Part shown: positions 1-6,937 of the stretch, piece after piece | How positions within the stretch are numbered: the stretch's first letter is position 1 | Layout: the number at the start of each line of letters is the position of its first letter | DNA from: Gammaproteobacteria bacterium | Lineage (GTDB): Bacteria; Pseudomonadota; Gammaproteobacteria; Chromatiales; Chromatiaceae | DNA: 13,813 bases | Reading direction: 5' to 3' | Assembly: GCA_013041975.1 (NCBI GenBank) | Contig: JABDQZ010000343.1 | Coordinates: 1 to 13,813, forward strand | Notes under the pieces: model-generated | Told to the model about the DNA's origin: nothing | Database searches by the model: none | Seen by the model: only the letters and a program-made list of their open reading frames with translations | Made by a program: the position numbers and the translations under genes

Positions 1-291
1 GCCAAATCCTGGAAACTGCCAACGGACATTTGCCAGGCCATCGCAGATCACCACAAGGTCGAAGAAATCCTTGACCTGAACCAGGGAGCAGAAACCACCA
101 AGAAAAACCTGCTTGCCACGTTGAAAATTGCCGAACACCTGTGCGGCACCTATTCCACGCCGGGTGAGACTGAAATTGATTATGAATTTGAGCGTATCAA
201 AGCCAAGGTTTTGGGATATCTGGGTATTAGCGAAATCGAACTGGATGATATCCGGGATGATTTATACGACCAGGGTATCCTGCATCTTTAA
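1..291 (+). CDS. HDOD-domain protein, C-terminal fragment
   Basis: Open in frame 1 from the first base of the window to TAA at 289-291, giving the last 96 residues of a protein whose start lies outside. The fragment opens with a W-x-LP-x-x-I-x-x-AI-x-x-HH pattern (residues 4-18 of the fragment), which is characteristic of HDOD domains, HD-related helical domains usually lacking a full catalytic HD motif and found in bacterial signalling proteins. It continues into a helical tail rich in Asp and Glu. No enzymatic residues can be judged from this piece. The DUF3581 gene follows 34 bases later on the same strand, so the two may be co-transcribed. The family call is fairly good; the exact role and full architecture (for example a linked receiver domain) cannot be seen. 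Confidence 0.7.
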   Translation, partial: AKSWKLPTDICQAIADHHKVEEILDLNQGAETTKKNLLATLKIAEHLCGTYSTPGETEIDYEFERIKAKVLGYLGISEIELDDIRDDLYDQGILHL

Positions 292-325
292 CTGGATAAA
301 AATCCCATATAAAATACTAATCACT

Positions 326-1039
326 ATGTTTTTGCGCGACTTCTACAAACTGGAAGATAACAAAACGCTGGTATCTCCTGACCAGGCAAGTAATTTTGCA
401 AAACTGATTGCGGATGATTTCAACCCGATCCACGATCCTGATGCCAAACGTTTCTGTGTGCCCGGCGATCTGCTGTTTTCCCTGTTTCTGGAAAAATATG
501 GTCTGAGCCAGGAAATGTGTTTCACCTTTGCCGGCATGGTTGGCAAGGATGTGCTTCTACACTTCCCCGAATCTGATGAAAAGCGTATCTCCATTACCGG
601 TGATAACGGCAAGGAATATCTTTATATCGATCGCCGGGGCGATACCTCTCATAACATGGACCTGATTGAGCGCTTCGTAAAAAGTTATGTTGCCTTCTCG
701 GGCCATACCTTCCCTCACCTGCTGGTACCGTTAATGGCAGAACACAATGTCATGATCAATCCAGCCAGACCACTGGTGATGTACGAAAGCATGTCGGTTG
801 ATCTGAAGAGTGTGGATCTCACCGAGCCTTCACTGGAATTATCAGACACTTCGCTTAAAGTGAATGGCAAGCGCGGCGATGTGGCTATTACCTTTCTGGT
901 GAAATGCGATGATGAAATAGTCGGCAAGGGCGTGAAAAAACTGCTGCTTAGCGGCCTGCGCGAATTCGATCAGTCACAGATTGACCAGGTCGTAGAGTCT
1001 TACAGCGAAAACAAGATGAAATATCAGGCTGGAGCCTGA
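326..1039 (+). CDS. DUF3581 family protein with a MaoC/hydratase-like motif
   Basis: A 237-residue protein starting MFLRDFYKL. The reading frame stays open upstream to an ATG at 128, but that stretch overlaps the HDOD gene and does not look like this family, so I choose the ATG at 326; the Shine-Dalgarno is poor. A TATAAA at 308-313 could serve as a -10 element for its own promoter. The sequence matches my memory of DUF3581, a family of unknown function of about 230 residues in Gammaproteobacteria. Near the N-terminus D31-F-N-P-I-H36 is followed by a Gly-containing hydrophobic helix (V-P-G-D-L-L-F), which resembles the catalytic D-x-N-P-x-H signature of MaoC-type hot-dog hydratases. This suggests, but does not prove, a hot-dog fold acting on an acyl thioester. 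Its 3' end overlaps the convergent truD by 16 bases. Confidence 0.8.
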   Translation: MFLRDFYKLEDNKTLVSPDQASNFAKLIADDFNPIHDPDAKRFCVPGDLLFSLFLEKYGLSQEMCFTFAGMVGKDVLLHFPESDEKRISITGDNGKEYLYIDRRGDTSHNMDLIERFVKSYVAFSGHTFPHLLVPLMAEHNVMINPARPLVMYESMSVDLKSVDLTEPSLELSDTSLKVNGKRGDVAITFLVKCDDEIVGKGVKKLLLSGLREFDQSQIDQVVESYSENKMKYQAGA

Positions 1040-2085
1040 TACTCAAGCTTTTCGTTAAGAAACTCCCTTAATACCACCGTTGCATAAGCACCAGATGTCA
1101 GGTCAAACGCCAGAGTCAGCGCGTTTCCATTAAAGTGCCACTCCAGATTTCGTACCGCAATACGCAACGCCCTGCGTGCGTGTTCAAGGCGGAAATTTTC
1201 CAGGCCCGCAAACCATTCCTGATATTGATTCAGAACAGCTGTTTCGATCTCTCCAGCTACTGCGGCGGGTCTGATTGCACGTGAATCAATACCCGGTAAC
1301 GGCCCGGTCGGATGCACATCCAGTTCTGATGCACGTTTGATCAGTACCTCGTCGACTGCTTCCAGAAAATGACGTTCGGTGCCATCAAGATTGATCACTT
1401 CACCTTCCAGTAGTTGCGACCAGTTTTCCTGTTTAACCCTTTCACACAATACCGCGTTAAACAGCATGGAACGCACTGAAGAAAACAGGATACTGCGTTC
1501 ATCCCGTTTAACCCGCATACCAGGCTCATTGAATAAACGCCAGGCTTTATCGATATTAGCTCCCTCATTTCCAAAGCGCTGCACACCGAAATAGTTGGGT
1601 ACTCCCTGTATCTTGATCTGTTGTAAACGTTGTTCAACACACTCAAGACTGCCTTCAAGCTCTCTTATGACAAGTTTGAAACGATTGCCTTTTAACACAC
1701 CCCGTTTGAGTTTTCGGGGGTGACGTGAAATTTCTATGACATTGATTGAATCCGACTCAAGCTCAGACCAGTCAGGCTCATGTATTCCTGCAAGATTGAT
1801 TGATAATGTCTGCGTGGTGACGGCATGTTTGTCTTTCATACCGGCATAACCAACATCGCGCGACTGAACCTTGCAAAAATCACGTAACTTTCTGGCAACA
1901 GCATTTGTCGTCAGGCCGGTTTTACGAATTTTCAGGTAGACATGATCACCTTTACCATCGGGTATAAACCCGGGAACTTCATCAACCTGAAAATCTTCTG
2001 GGATTGTCCTGATCTTTCCGGAAATGCATGCTCCACCAAACGCATAAGCCAACTGATCAGGATAGAGTGCGTTATAGGATTTCAT
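1024..2085 (-). CDS. truD: tRNA pseudouridine(13) synthase TruD
   Basis: A 353-residue protein, close to the 349 of E. coli TruD, which isomerises uridine 13 of tRNA(Glu) to pseudouridine. The catalytic Asp is D85 in the G-M-K-D-K-H-A-V-T-T-Q motif (82-92). Other family signatures are the N-terminal P-E-D-F-Q-V-D-E segment (29-36), K-L-K-R-G-x-L-K-G-N-R-F (125-136) and P-N-Y-F-G-V-Q-R-F-G (163-172). The start codon lies inside the end of ispF (14-base overlap, 2072-2085), so translation is probably coupled to ispF, the arrangement usual in Gammaproteobacteria. The 3' end overlaps the convergent DUF3581 gene by 16 bases. In many relatives surE and pcm follow truD; here they are absent. Confidence 0.97.
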   Translation of the reverse strand: MKSYNALYPDQLAYAFGGACISGKIRTIPEDFQVDEVPGFIPDGKGDHVYLKIRKTGLTTNAVARKLRDFCKVQSRDVGYAGMKDKHAVTTQTLSINLAGIHEPDWSELESDSINVIEISRHPRKLKRGVLKGNRFKLVIRELEGSLECVEQRLQQIKIQGVPNYFGVQRFGNEGANIDKAWRLFNEPGMRVKRDERSILFSSVRSMLFNAVLCERVKQENWSQLLEGEVINLDGTERHFLEAVDEVLIKRASELDVHPTGPLPGIDSRAIRPAAVAGEIETAVLNQYQEWFAGLENFRLEHARRALRIAVRNLEWHFNGNALTLAFDLTSGAYATVVLREFLNEKLEYQAPA

Positions 2086-2548
2086 TCAGTAGTACTACTG
2101 CGTAACTCGCAATACCTTCCTTGCGCCCGACAAAACCCATGTGCTCTGTCGTTGTCGCTTTGACATTCATGGAGCCTGGTTCGATTTTCAAATCTTCTGC
2201 CATGGTTTCTTTCATTTGATCAATATAGGCAGCAAGCCTTGGGGCTTGAGCCACAATGGTGATGTCTGCATTTTGAACGGTATAGTTATTTGTTTGCAGA
2301 AGTTCAACAACGTTACGCAACAACATACGGCTATCAATATTTTTAAAATCTGCTGAACTGTCAGGAAAATGTTTGCCAATATCGCCAAGTGCTGCTGCAC
2401 CCAACAGGGCATCACAAAGTGCATGGATGGCCACATCCCCATCAGAGTGTGCTTTCAACCCCACATCACTTTCAATTTTCACTCCACACAAAATGAGCTT
2501 TCGTCCCTGTTCAAACTGGTGAGCATCGTAGCCGTGGCCTATTCTCAT
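2072..2548 (-). CDS. ispF: 2-C-methyl-D-erythritol 2,4-cyclodiphosphate synthase IspF
   Basis: A full-length 158-residue IspF, the MEP-pathway enzyme that cyclises CDP-methylerythritol 2-phosphate to the 2,4-cyclodiphosphate with release of CMP. The metal-binding residues are D8 and H10 (G-Y-D-A-H-Q-F) and H42 in the H-S-D-G-D-V-A-I-H segment (34-42). The D-A-L-L-G-A-A-A-L-G-D-I-G helix and H-F-P-D follow, and the C-terminal T-T-T-E-x-M-G-F-x-G-R-x-E-G-I-A block is intact. The protein works as a cytoplasmic homotrimer. It overlaps truD downstream. Its usual upstream partner ispD is about 2 kb away, separated by a TatD hydrolase, a hemerythrin and a DUF4202 gene, so here ispF must have its own promoter, probably in the 66-base gap facing the TatD gene. 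Confidence 0.98.
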   Translation of the reverse strand: MRIGHGYDAHQFEQGRKLILCGVKIESDVGLKAHSDGDVAIHALCDALLGAAALGDIGKHFPDSSADFKNIDSRMLLRNVVELLQTNNYTVQNADITIVAQAPRLAAYIDQMKETMAEDLKIEPGSMNVKATTTEHMGFVGRKEGIASYAVVLLNEIL

Positions 2549-2614
2549 TATTGGTATATCCTAGTTAAGTAATTCGATTGATTATATATCGGAAACACCG
2601 TAATAAAATAAATT
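2549..2614. promoter_or_regulatory. Divergent promoter region between ispF and the TatD gene
   Basis: This 66-base AT-rich gap separates two divergently transcribed genes and must hold the promoter of the ispF-truD pair and probably that of the TatD gene. On the + strand TTGATT (2578-2583) and TAATAA (2601-2606) have 17-base spacing, but the inferred transcript would then have almost no leader. TATATA at 2583-2588 is another possible -10. No element is strong enough to assign firmly. Confidence 0.35.
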
Positions 2615-3391
2615 ATGAAACTGATTGATACCCACTGTCATCTGGATTTTGAAGTATTTAACACCGATCTTGTACAAGTCATCCAGGCTGCCCAAAACGC
2701 TGGTGTTAATCAGTTCATCGTGCCCGGAGTCACAGCAGTTAAATGGCCTGAACTCCTGAATTTCGCCGATAAACATAGCAGCATTGAATACGCCCTGGGT
2801 CTGCACCCATATTTTATCGACCAACATCAGGATAAAGATTTAACAATACTTCGAGACATGCTTGAAAAAGAAAATGCCATCGCAGTGGGTGAAATTGGAC
2901 TGGATTATTTTGATAAAACACTAAACAAGGAAAAACAGCTTTATTTTTTTGAAGCTCAAGTCAAAATTGCTAAAGCGTTTTCACTACCGATTATTGTTCA
3001 TGCCAGAAAATCACATGACGATGTTATTCGAATAGTTAAAGCAGTCAGTTTTGAGTCTGGTGGAATCATTCATGCCTTCAATGGCAGTCTGCAACAGGCC
3101 GAAAAACTAATCGAACTGGGCTTTAAGCTGGGTTTCGGCGGTATGCTGACATATGAAAAGTCATCCAAACTACGCACTCTGGCAAAACAACTGCCTATTG
3201 AAGCGATAGTACTGGAAACAGATGCCCCGGATATGACAGGTGCCAGTCACCAGGGAGAAAGAAACAGTCCTGAATATCTGCCCGAAGTATTGAAATCCTT
3301 GGCTGAGATTCGCCAGCAACCGGAAGATTATCTGGCAGAAAAAATTTATGAAAACTCGCTTACTATCCTGGGAATCAGAAAAAACGACTAA
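2615..3391 (+). CDS. yjjV: TatD family metal-dependent hydrolase, YjjV-like
   Basis: A 258-residue TIM-barrel metallohydrolase of the TatD family, whose members are Mg2+-dependent nucleases or deoxyribonucleases. All expected metal-site residues are visible: D5-T-H7-C-H9, E93 in G-E-I-G-L-D, H129 in I-V-H-A-R, H153 in H-A-F-N-G-S, and D203 in E-T-D-A-P. The L-G-L-H-P motif (61-65) is also present. The G-S-L-Q-Q-A-E and G-G-M-L-T-Y-E-K-S-S-K-L-R segments resemble E. coli YjjV more than TatD or YcfH, so I call it YjjV-like; the true cellular substrate of this branch is uncertain. It is a lone + strand gene inserted between ispD and ispF, and its 3' end overlaps the convergent hemerythrin gene by 17 bases. 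Confidence 0.9.
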   Translation: MKLIDTHCHLDFEVFNTDLVQVIQAAQNAGVNQFIVPGVTAVKWPELLNFADKHSSIEYALGLHPYFIDQHQDKDLTILRDMLEKENAIAVGEIGLDYFDKTLNKEKQLYFFEAQVKIAKAFSLPIIVHARKSHDDVIRIVKAVSFESGGIIHAFNGSLQQAEKLIELGFKLGFGGMLTYEKSSKLRTLAKQLPIEAIVLETDAPDMTGASHQGERNSPEYLPEVLKSLAEIRQQPEDYLAEKIYENSLTILGIRKND

Positions 3392-3818
3392 TAACACTGG
3401 TCAACGCGTGACCTCCATTTTCAGACAGGTTTTTTTTCACCAGTGACGCGTAGCTTCTGTCATCTTCCTTGATATGGTTCAGCAGCCAGTTTTTTAACAG
3501 CTCACCCATTTCTTCATTTACGCTTTCTCCTTCACAAAAACGGCCATGTAGCTCTTTGACGCGATCAGTAAAGGCCTCGTGCGTTTTCTGATGGGCAATA
3601 AGGTTCTCGTAACCCGCTTCTTCCATCAATGCTTCTTCAAATGCAAAATGTGAATAGGTGTAATCCAGTAATGAATCTACCACCTCAGCGAGTTGTTCTG
3701 AGGTAATATCCGGGCCTGCATCAGCCAGCTTGTTGATGTAGTCAACAATACTTTTGTGCTGACCATCGATAACATCGATACCCAGCTCATATTCTTCTGT
3801 CCATTCAACTCTTTGCAT
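3375..3818 (-). CDS. Bacteriohemerythrin, single domain
   Basis: A 147-residue stand-alone hemerythrin, which binds O2 reversibly at a non-heme di-iron centre. All seven ligands of the family are in register: H21 (D-G-Q-H), H57 and E61 (H-F-A-F-E), H76 and H80 (H-Q-K-T-H), and H115 with D120 (H-I-K-E-D-D). The W-x-x-E-Y-x-L-G-I-D N-terminus is also typical. There is no signal peptide or fused sensory domain, so it is a soluble cytoplasmic protein; a short tail of about 20 residues follows the last helix. Known roles of such proteins include O2 delivery to membrane oxidases or oxygenases and O2 buffering; which applies here is unknown. An FNR-type site lies about 90 bases upstream, suggesting induction at low oxygen independently of the upstream DUF4202 gene. 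Confidence 0.95.
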   Translation of the reverse strand: MQRVEWTEEYELGIDVIDGQHKSIVDYINKLADAGPDITSEQLAEVVDSLLDYTYSHFAFEEALMEEAGYENLIAHQKTHEAFTDRVKELHGRFCEGESVNEEMGELLKNWLLNHIKEDDRSYASLVKKNLSENGGHALTSVISRFF

Positions 3819-3875
3819 ATTCTGCTCGCTTTAGCTAATTATCAGAAACTTCATCCCGAAGTCATTATTAATTAA

Positions 3876-3918
3876 ACCATACACTTTGTTAACTGCCTAA
3901 AAACTTGATCTGGATCAG
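3876..3918 (-). promoter_or_regulatory. Candidate FNR-activated promoter of the hemerythrin gene
   Basis: TTGATCTGGATCAG at 3905-3918 matches the FNR palindrome TTGAT-N4-ATCAA at 9 of 10 defined bases. On the - strand TATGGT (3881 down to 3876) is a fair -10 (4 of 6), placing a start near 3869-3870. The palindrome centre (3911.5) then falls near -42, the class II position of FNR-activated promoters. The site overlaps the stop codon of the DUF4202 gene and precedes the hemerythrin start codon by about 87 bases. Confidence 0.6.
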
Positions 3919-4511
3919 GAGAGTGCTTTTTGTATCACCGGTACCAGTGGTTCGGATAACTTCACATTACCATCAAGCACAAACTGATGCGCCTGGTCAG
4001 ACATTTTTTTCCAGGTTTTCTGGATGATATCGATCCACTTTTCTTCACTGTATTCAGGATGCTTGTCGGCAAAAGGCTGCATGTAGTATTCGATAAATAC
4101 CATGCTGGCGACATCTTCCAGTATTTGAGCGTCCGGATTGACTTTTACGGCGCGTTTACCGACAGCCTTTTTTACCCTTTCAATGGTTTCTTCATCATAA
4201 CCGGCTTCAGCCATGAAATTGCCCGCAGTTTCTGCATGAAACTTGTACAGATTGACTCGCCACTGAAGATATCCCTGCCTGCCTTCCGCATAATCCTGTC
4301 TGGATGATTTCCAGCGTTCAACATGCTGGGCGCGTACACCAATCTTTATGGCGTCATCAGCATCAGGTCTATAGCGTTGCAACATGTCACTCATTCGAAA
4401 AGAATAAAGTGACTCTTTGGGCCAGCTTTTACCCTCATTATCAGTTTCCTGGTTTGGGTCTTTGCTGTTCGCTTCATCAATAAGGCTGATTGCAGTTTCG
4501 AGTTTGCTCAT
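3915..4511 (-). CDS. DUF4202 family protein
   Basis: A 198-residue protein starting MSKLETAISLIDEAN, with AGGAAA upstream of the ATG. It matches my memory of DUF4202, a family of unknown function found in proteobacteria and some fungi. Conserved-looking landmarks are P-K-E-x-L-Y-S-x-R-M (31-40), R-A-Q-H63-V-x-R-W67, G-Y-L-Q-W-R (80-85), F-H92-A-E, G-Y-D-E-E-T-I (104-110), L-E-D133-V-A (131-135) and W-K-K-M-S (167-171). The spacing of H63, H92 and D133 in a wholly helical protein recalls HD-type phosphohydrolases, but the canonical HD dyad is not there, so this is only a suggestion. There is no signal peptide or membrane segment. It sits 77 bases after ispD and 96 bases before the hemerythrin gene on the same strand; both spacers could carry promoters. 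Confidence 0.8.
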   Translation of the reverse strand: MSKLETAISLIDEANSKDPNQETDNEGKSWPKESLYSFRMSDMLQRYRPDADDAIKIGVRAQHVERWKSSRQDYAEGRQGYLQWRVNLYKFHAETAGNFMAEAGYDEETIERVKKAVGKRAVKVNPDAQILEDVASMVFIEYYMQPFADKHPEYSEEKWIDIIQKTWKKMSDQAHQFVLDGNVKLSEPLVPVIQKALS

Positions 4512-4588
4512 CGTGGTTTCCTAGATTTGTTTCTGCGTCGTCATCCTCTCGTAGGCAGGAGAAATCGGCAGATAAAATGTAATATCAA

Positions 4589-5287
4589 TTACTGATTATT
4601 CAGAAAATATTCGGCTAGCGAAAGATCTTCCGGACGGGTGATTTTTAGGTTGTCAGCCTTGCCTTCCACCATCAGCGGTTTGTAACCAAGCAGCTCCATG
4701 GCACTCGCCTCATCAGTGACTTGCCGACCGCTTTCCAGTGCAGAATGCAATGCACGCCGCAGTAAATCAAGTCTGAACAATTGCGGGGTAAAGGCATGCC
4801 ACAGATTATCTCGCTCTACTGTAGCACTCACCTGCCTGTCTACCGTTGTACGCTTCATGGTATCCCTGACAGGCATACCCAGCAGGCCGCCGTCATCTGA
4901 ATGCCCTGCGCTCTGAATCAATTTACTGATATCTTCCTGGCGAACACAAGGACGTGCGGCATCATGTACAAGTACACGGGTTTCATTATCAACGTCTGAT
5001 TGCAGCCTGATCAGTGCATTAAGAACCGAGTCACGACGCTCTTTACCTCCATCGGCCTTGATGACATTCGGATGAGAAGCGTAGCCGGAATCAGGCCACC
5101 ATTCATCAGAAGAAGAAATGGCAATCACTATACCTTCGATATCCGGATGATCCAGTAATCGTCCCAGCGTAACATCCAGCACGGTTTTGCCGGCCAATGA
5201 CAGGTATTGTTTGGGTATGGCGGCTCCCATACGTTTGCCAATGCCTGCAGCAGGAACTATAGCCCAGTAAGATAACGAATCAGTCAT
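4589..5287 (-). CDS. ispD: 2-C-methyl-D-erythritol 4-phosphate cytidylyltransferase IspD
   Basis: A 232-residue IspD, which joins CTP and methylerythritol phosphate to give CDP-methylerythritol in the MEP isoprenoid pathway. The nucleotide-binding loop P12-A-A-G-I-G-K-R-M-G, K26 in P-K-Q-Y, the G-G-K-E-R-R-D-S-V block (80-88), V-H-D-A-A-R-P (107-113), V-T-D-E-A-S-A (190-196) and N-L-K-I-T-R-P-E-D-L (213-222) are all present. The start overlaps the end of ftsB by 8 bases, a common gammaproteobacterial arrangement that implies translational coupling. The CTP-producing pyrG is in the same gene block. Unlike most relatives it is not followed by ispF. Confidence 0.98.
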   Translation of the reverse strand: MTDSLSYWAIVPAAGIGKRMGAAIPKQYLSLAGKTVLDVTLGRLLDHPDIEGIVIAISSSDEWWPDSGYASHPNVIKADGGKERRDSVLNALIRLQSDVDNETRVLVHDAARPCVRQEDISKLIQSAGHSDDGGLLGMPVRDTMKRTTVDRQVSATVERDNLWHAFTPQLFRLDLLRRALHSALESGRQVTDEASAMELLGYKPLMVEGKADNLKITRPEDLSLAEYFLNNQ

Positions 5288-5570
5288 CTTTCAACGGTTG
5301 CGGCTCAACAATCTGGAAATAGGTTTCACCTTCTTTGATCATGCCCAGTTCACTGCGGGCGCGCTCCTGAATAGCCTCAAGTCCTTTTTTCAGGTCCTCA
5401 ATCTCGGCACGCAGTTCCTGGTTTTCCTTTTCCATGCGTTTCAGGTCCGCTTTCCTGTTTGCAATTTCCTGCTGGAGATGCCTGACTTCGGCATAACTGC
5501 CCTCACCGACCCACAGGCGGTATTGCAGGGCAAGAAAAATCAGCAGAAGCAGTGCCAGCAGAAAACGCAA
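5280..5570 (-). CDS. ftsB: Cell division protein FtsB
   Basis: A 96-residue bitopic protein with one N-terminal membrane helix (about residues 2-17), the L-Q-Y-R-L-W-V-G-E-G-S signature just after it, and a charged coiled coil (about 25-72) in the periplasmic part, ending near a G-M-I-K-x-G-E-x-x-F segment. Size and architecture fit FtsB, which forms the FtsQLB complex that activates septal peptidoglycan synthesis. It starts 4 bases after eno stops and overlaps ispD by 8 bases; eno-ftsB-ispD is a well-known conserved order, which supports the call for an otherwise short and divergent protein. Confidence 0.95.
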   Translation of the reverse strand: MRFLLALLLLIFLALQYRLWVGEGSYAEVRHLQQEIANRKADLKRMEKENQELRAEIEDLKKGLEAIQERARSELGMIKEGETYFQIVEPQPLKDD

Positions 5571-5574
5571 TGAA

Positions 5575-6855
5575 TCACTTCAACCCTGGAAAAGCTTCAA
5601 AACCGGCATACTTGGCATCAGTACCCAACTGGTCTTCTATGCGCATCAACTGGTTGTACTTGGCAACACGATCAGAACGCGACAATGAGCCTGTCTTGAT
5701 CTGTCCGGTGTTGGTGGCAACCACCAGATCAGCAATGGTAGTGTCTTCTGTTTCGCCTGAACGATGCGACACCACGGCAGAATAACCGGCATCATGTCCC
5801 ATTTTAATGGCTTCGAGCGTTTCGCTAAGGGTACCGATCTGGTTGAACTTGATGAGAATGGAATTGGCGATACCTTTATCGATGCCTTCTTCGAAAATCT
5901 TTGGATTGGTGACAAACAAATCATCACCAACTAACTGGATTTTATCGCCCAGTTTATCGGTTAATAATTTCCAGCCATCCCAGTCACTTTCATCCAGACC
6001 ATCTTCAATAGATATAATCGGATACTGGTCTACCCAGTCAGCCAGGTAATCAATAAAGCCAGCAGAATCGAAAGACTTGCCTTCAGAAGCCAGCGTATAT
6101 GTGCCATCTTTGTAGAATTCGGAACTGGCCGCATCCAGTCCAAGGTAGATTTCCTTACCTGCAGCAAAACCGGCCTTTTCGATAGCTTCTAGAATCACTT
6201 CGACAGCCTCGACATTGGAACGCAGGTTTGGAGCAAAGCCCCCTTCATCACCAACCGTTGTTGCGAGCCCTTTGCCACCGAGTACGGATTTCAATGCATG
6301 GAAAATTTCGGCGCCGTAACGAATGGCTTCGCGGATAGAACCTGCTGCGACAGGCAGAATCATGAACTCCTGCAGGTCAACACTGTTATCGGCATGCTCA
6401 CCGCCATTGATGATATTCATCATCGGCACAGGTAAACGATATTCGCCAGTACCCAGTGACTGATACAACGGCATGCCTTTCTCCTGTGCCGTAGCATGTG
6501 CAGCAGCCAGTGAAACAGCCAGTGTCGAATTGGCGCCAAGGCGGGATTTGTTATCCGTGCCATCCAGTTCAATCATGCTGGTGTCGATAGCCGCCTGATC
6601 TTCAACATTCATGCCCAGCAACTTGTCACGGATTTCACCGTTAGCGTTGGCTACAGCTTTGAGAACACCTTTACCGAGGTAACGGCTTTTATCCCCATCA
6701 CGAAGTTCCAGTGCCTCACGTGATCCAGTTGATGCACCTGATGGTGCTACGGCTCTACCCCATGCACCATCTTTGGTGATGACGTCAGCCTCAATGGTGG
6801 GATTCCCCCTGGAATCCAGAATTTCGCGCGCGCGAATATCGACAATTTCAGACAT
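5575..6855 (-). CDS. eno: Enolase
   Basis: The glycolytic enzyme interconverting 2-phosphoglycerate and phosphoenolpyruvate. The frame stays open 99 bases further upstream, but the conserved N-terminus MSEIVDIRAREILDSRGNPT and an AGGAAA ribosome site set the start at 6855, giving 426 residues (E. coli has 432). Catalytic and metal residues are visible: the mobile loop S39-G-A-S-T-G, H154, E163, E204, metal ligands D241, E284 and D311, K336, H364 in S-H-R-S-G-E-T-E-D, and K387. PEP made here is a substrate of KdsA, encoded just upstream in the same direction. In E. coli enolase is also a degradosome component; whether that holds here cannot be judged. Confidence 0.98.
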   Translation of the reverse strand: MSEIVDIRAREILDSRGNPTIEADVITKDGAWGRAVAPSGASTGSREALELRDGDKSRYLGKGVLKAVANANGEIRDKLLGMNVEDQAAIDTSMIELDGTDNKSRLGANSTLAVSLAAAHATAQEKGMPLYQSLGTGEYRLPVPMMNIINGGEHADNSVDLQEFMILPVAAGSIREAIRYGAEIFHALKSVLGGKGLATTVGDEGGFAPNLRSNVEAVEVILEAIEKAGFAAGKEIYLGLDAASSEFYKDGTYTLASEGKSFDSAGFIDYLADWVDQYPIISIEDGLDESDWDGWKLLTDKLGDKIQLVGDDLFVTNPKIFEEGIDKGIANSILIKFNQIGTLSETLEAIKMGHDAGYSAVVSHRSGETEDTTIADLVVATNTGQIKTGSLSRSDRVAKYNQLMRIEDQLGTDAKYAGFEAFPGLK

Positions 6856-6896
6856 TTTCCTTTCCTGTTTAATTGATACTTCAAAATCTGTTAGTT

Positions 6897-6914
6897 CCTC
6901 TATTTGAGCAGAGG
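6897..6914. other. Short inverted repeat in the kdsA-eno spacer
   Basis: CCTCT (6897-6901) and AGAGG (6910-6914) can form a 5-bp stem with an 8-base loop in the 82-base gap between kdsA and eno. No U-run follows on the - strand, so it is not a convincing terminator; it may be a leader hairpin or chance. Confidence 0.25.
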
Positions 6915-6937
6915 TAGCTAAATATGGCATGCACCCA

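Noticed and set aside
128..325. N-terminal extension of the DUF3581 reading frame
   Set aside because: It overlaps the HDOD gene in another frame, and the extra residues look non-coding; the family N-terminus begins at 326.
2578..2590. FNR-like site TTGATTATATATC near the TatD start
   Set aside because: The second half-site is out of register with TTGAT-N4-ATCAA, so it is only a half-site in AT-rich DNA.
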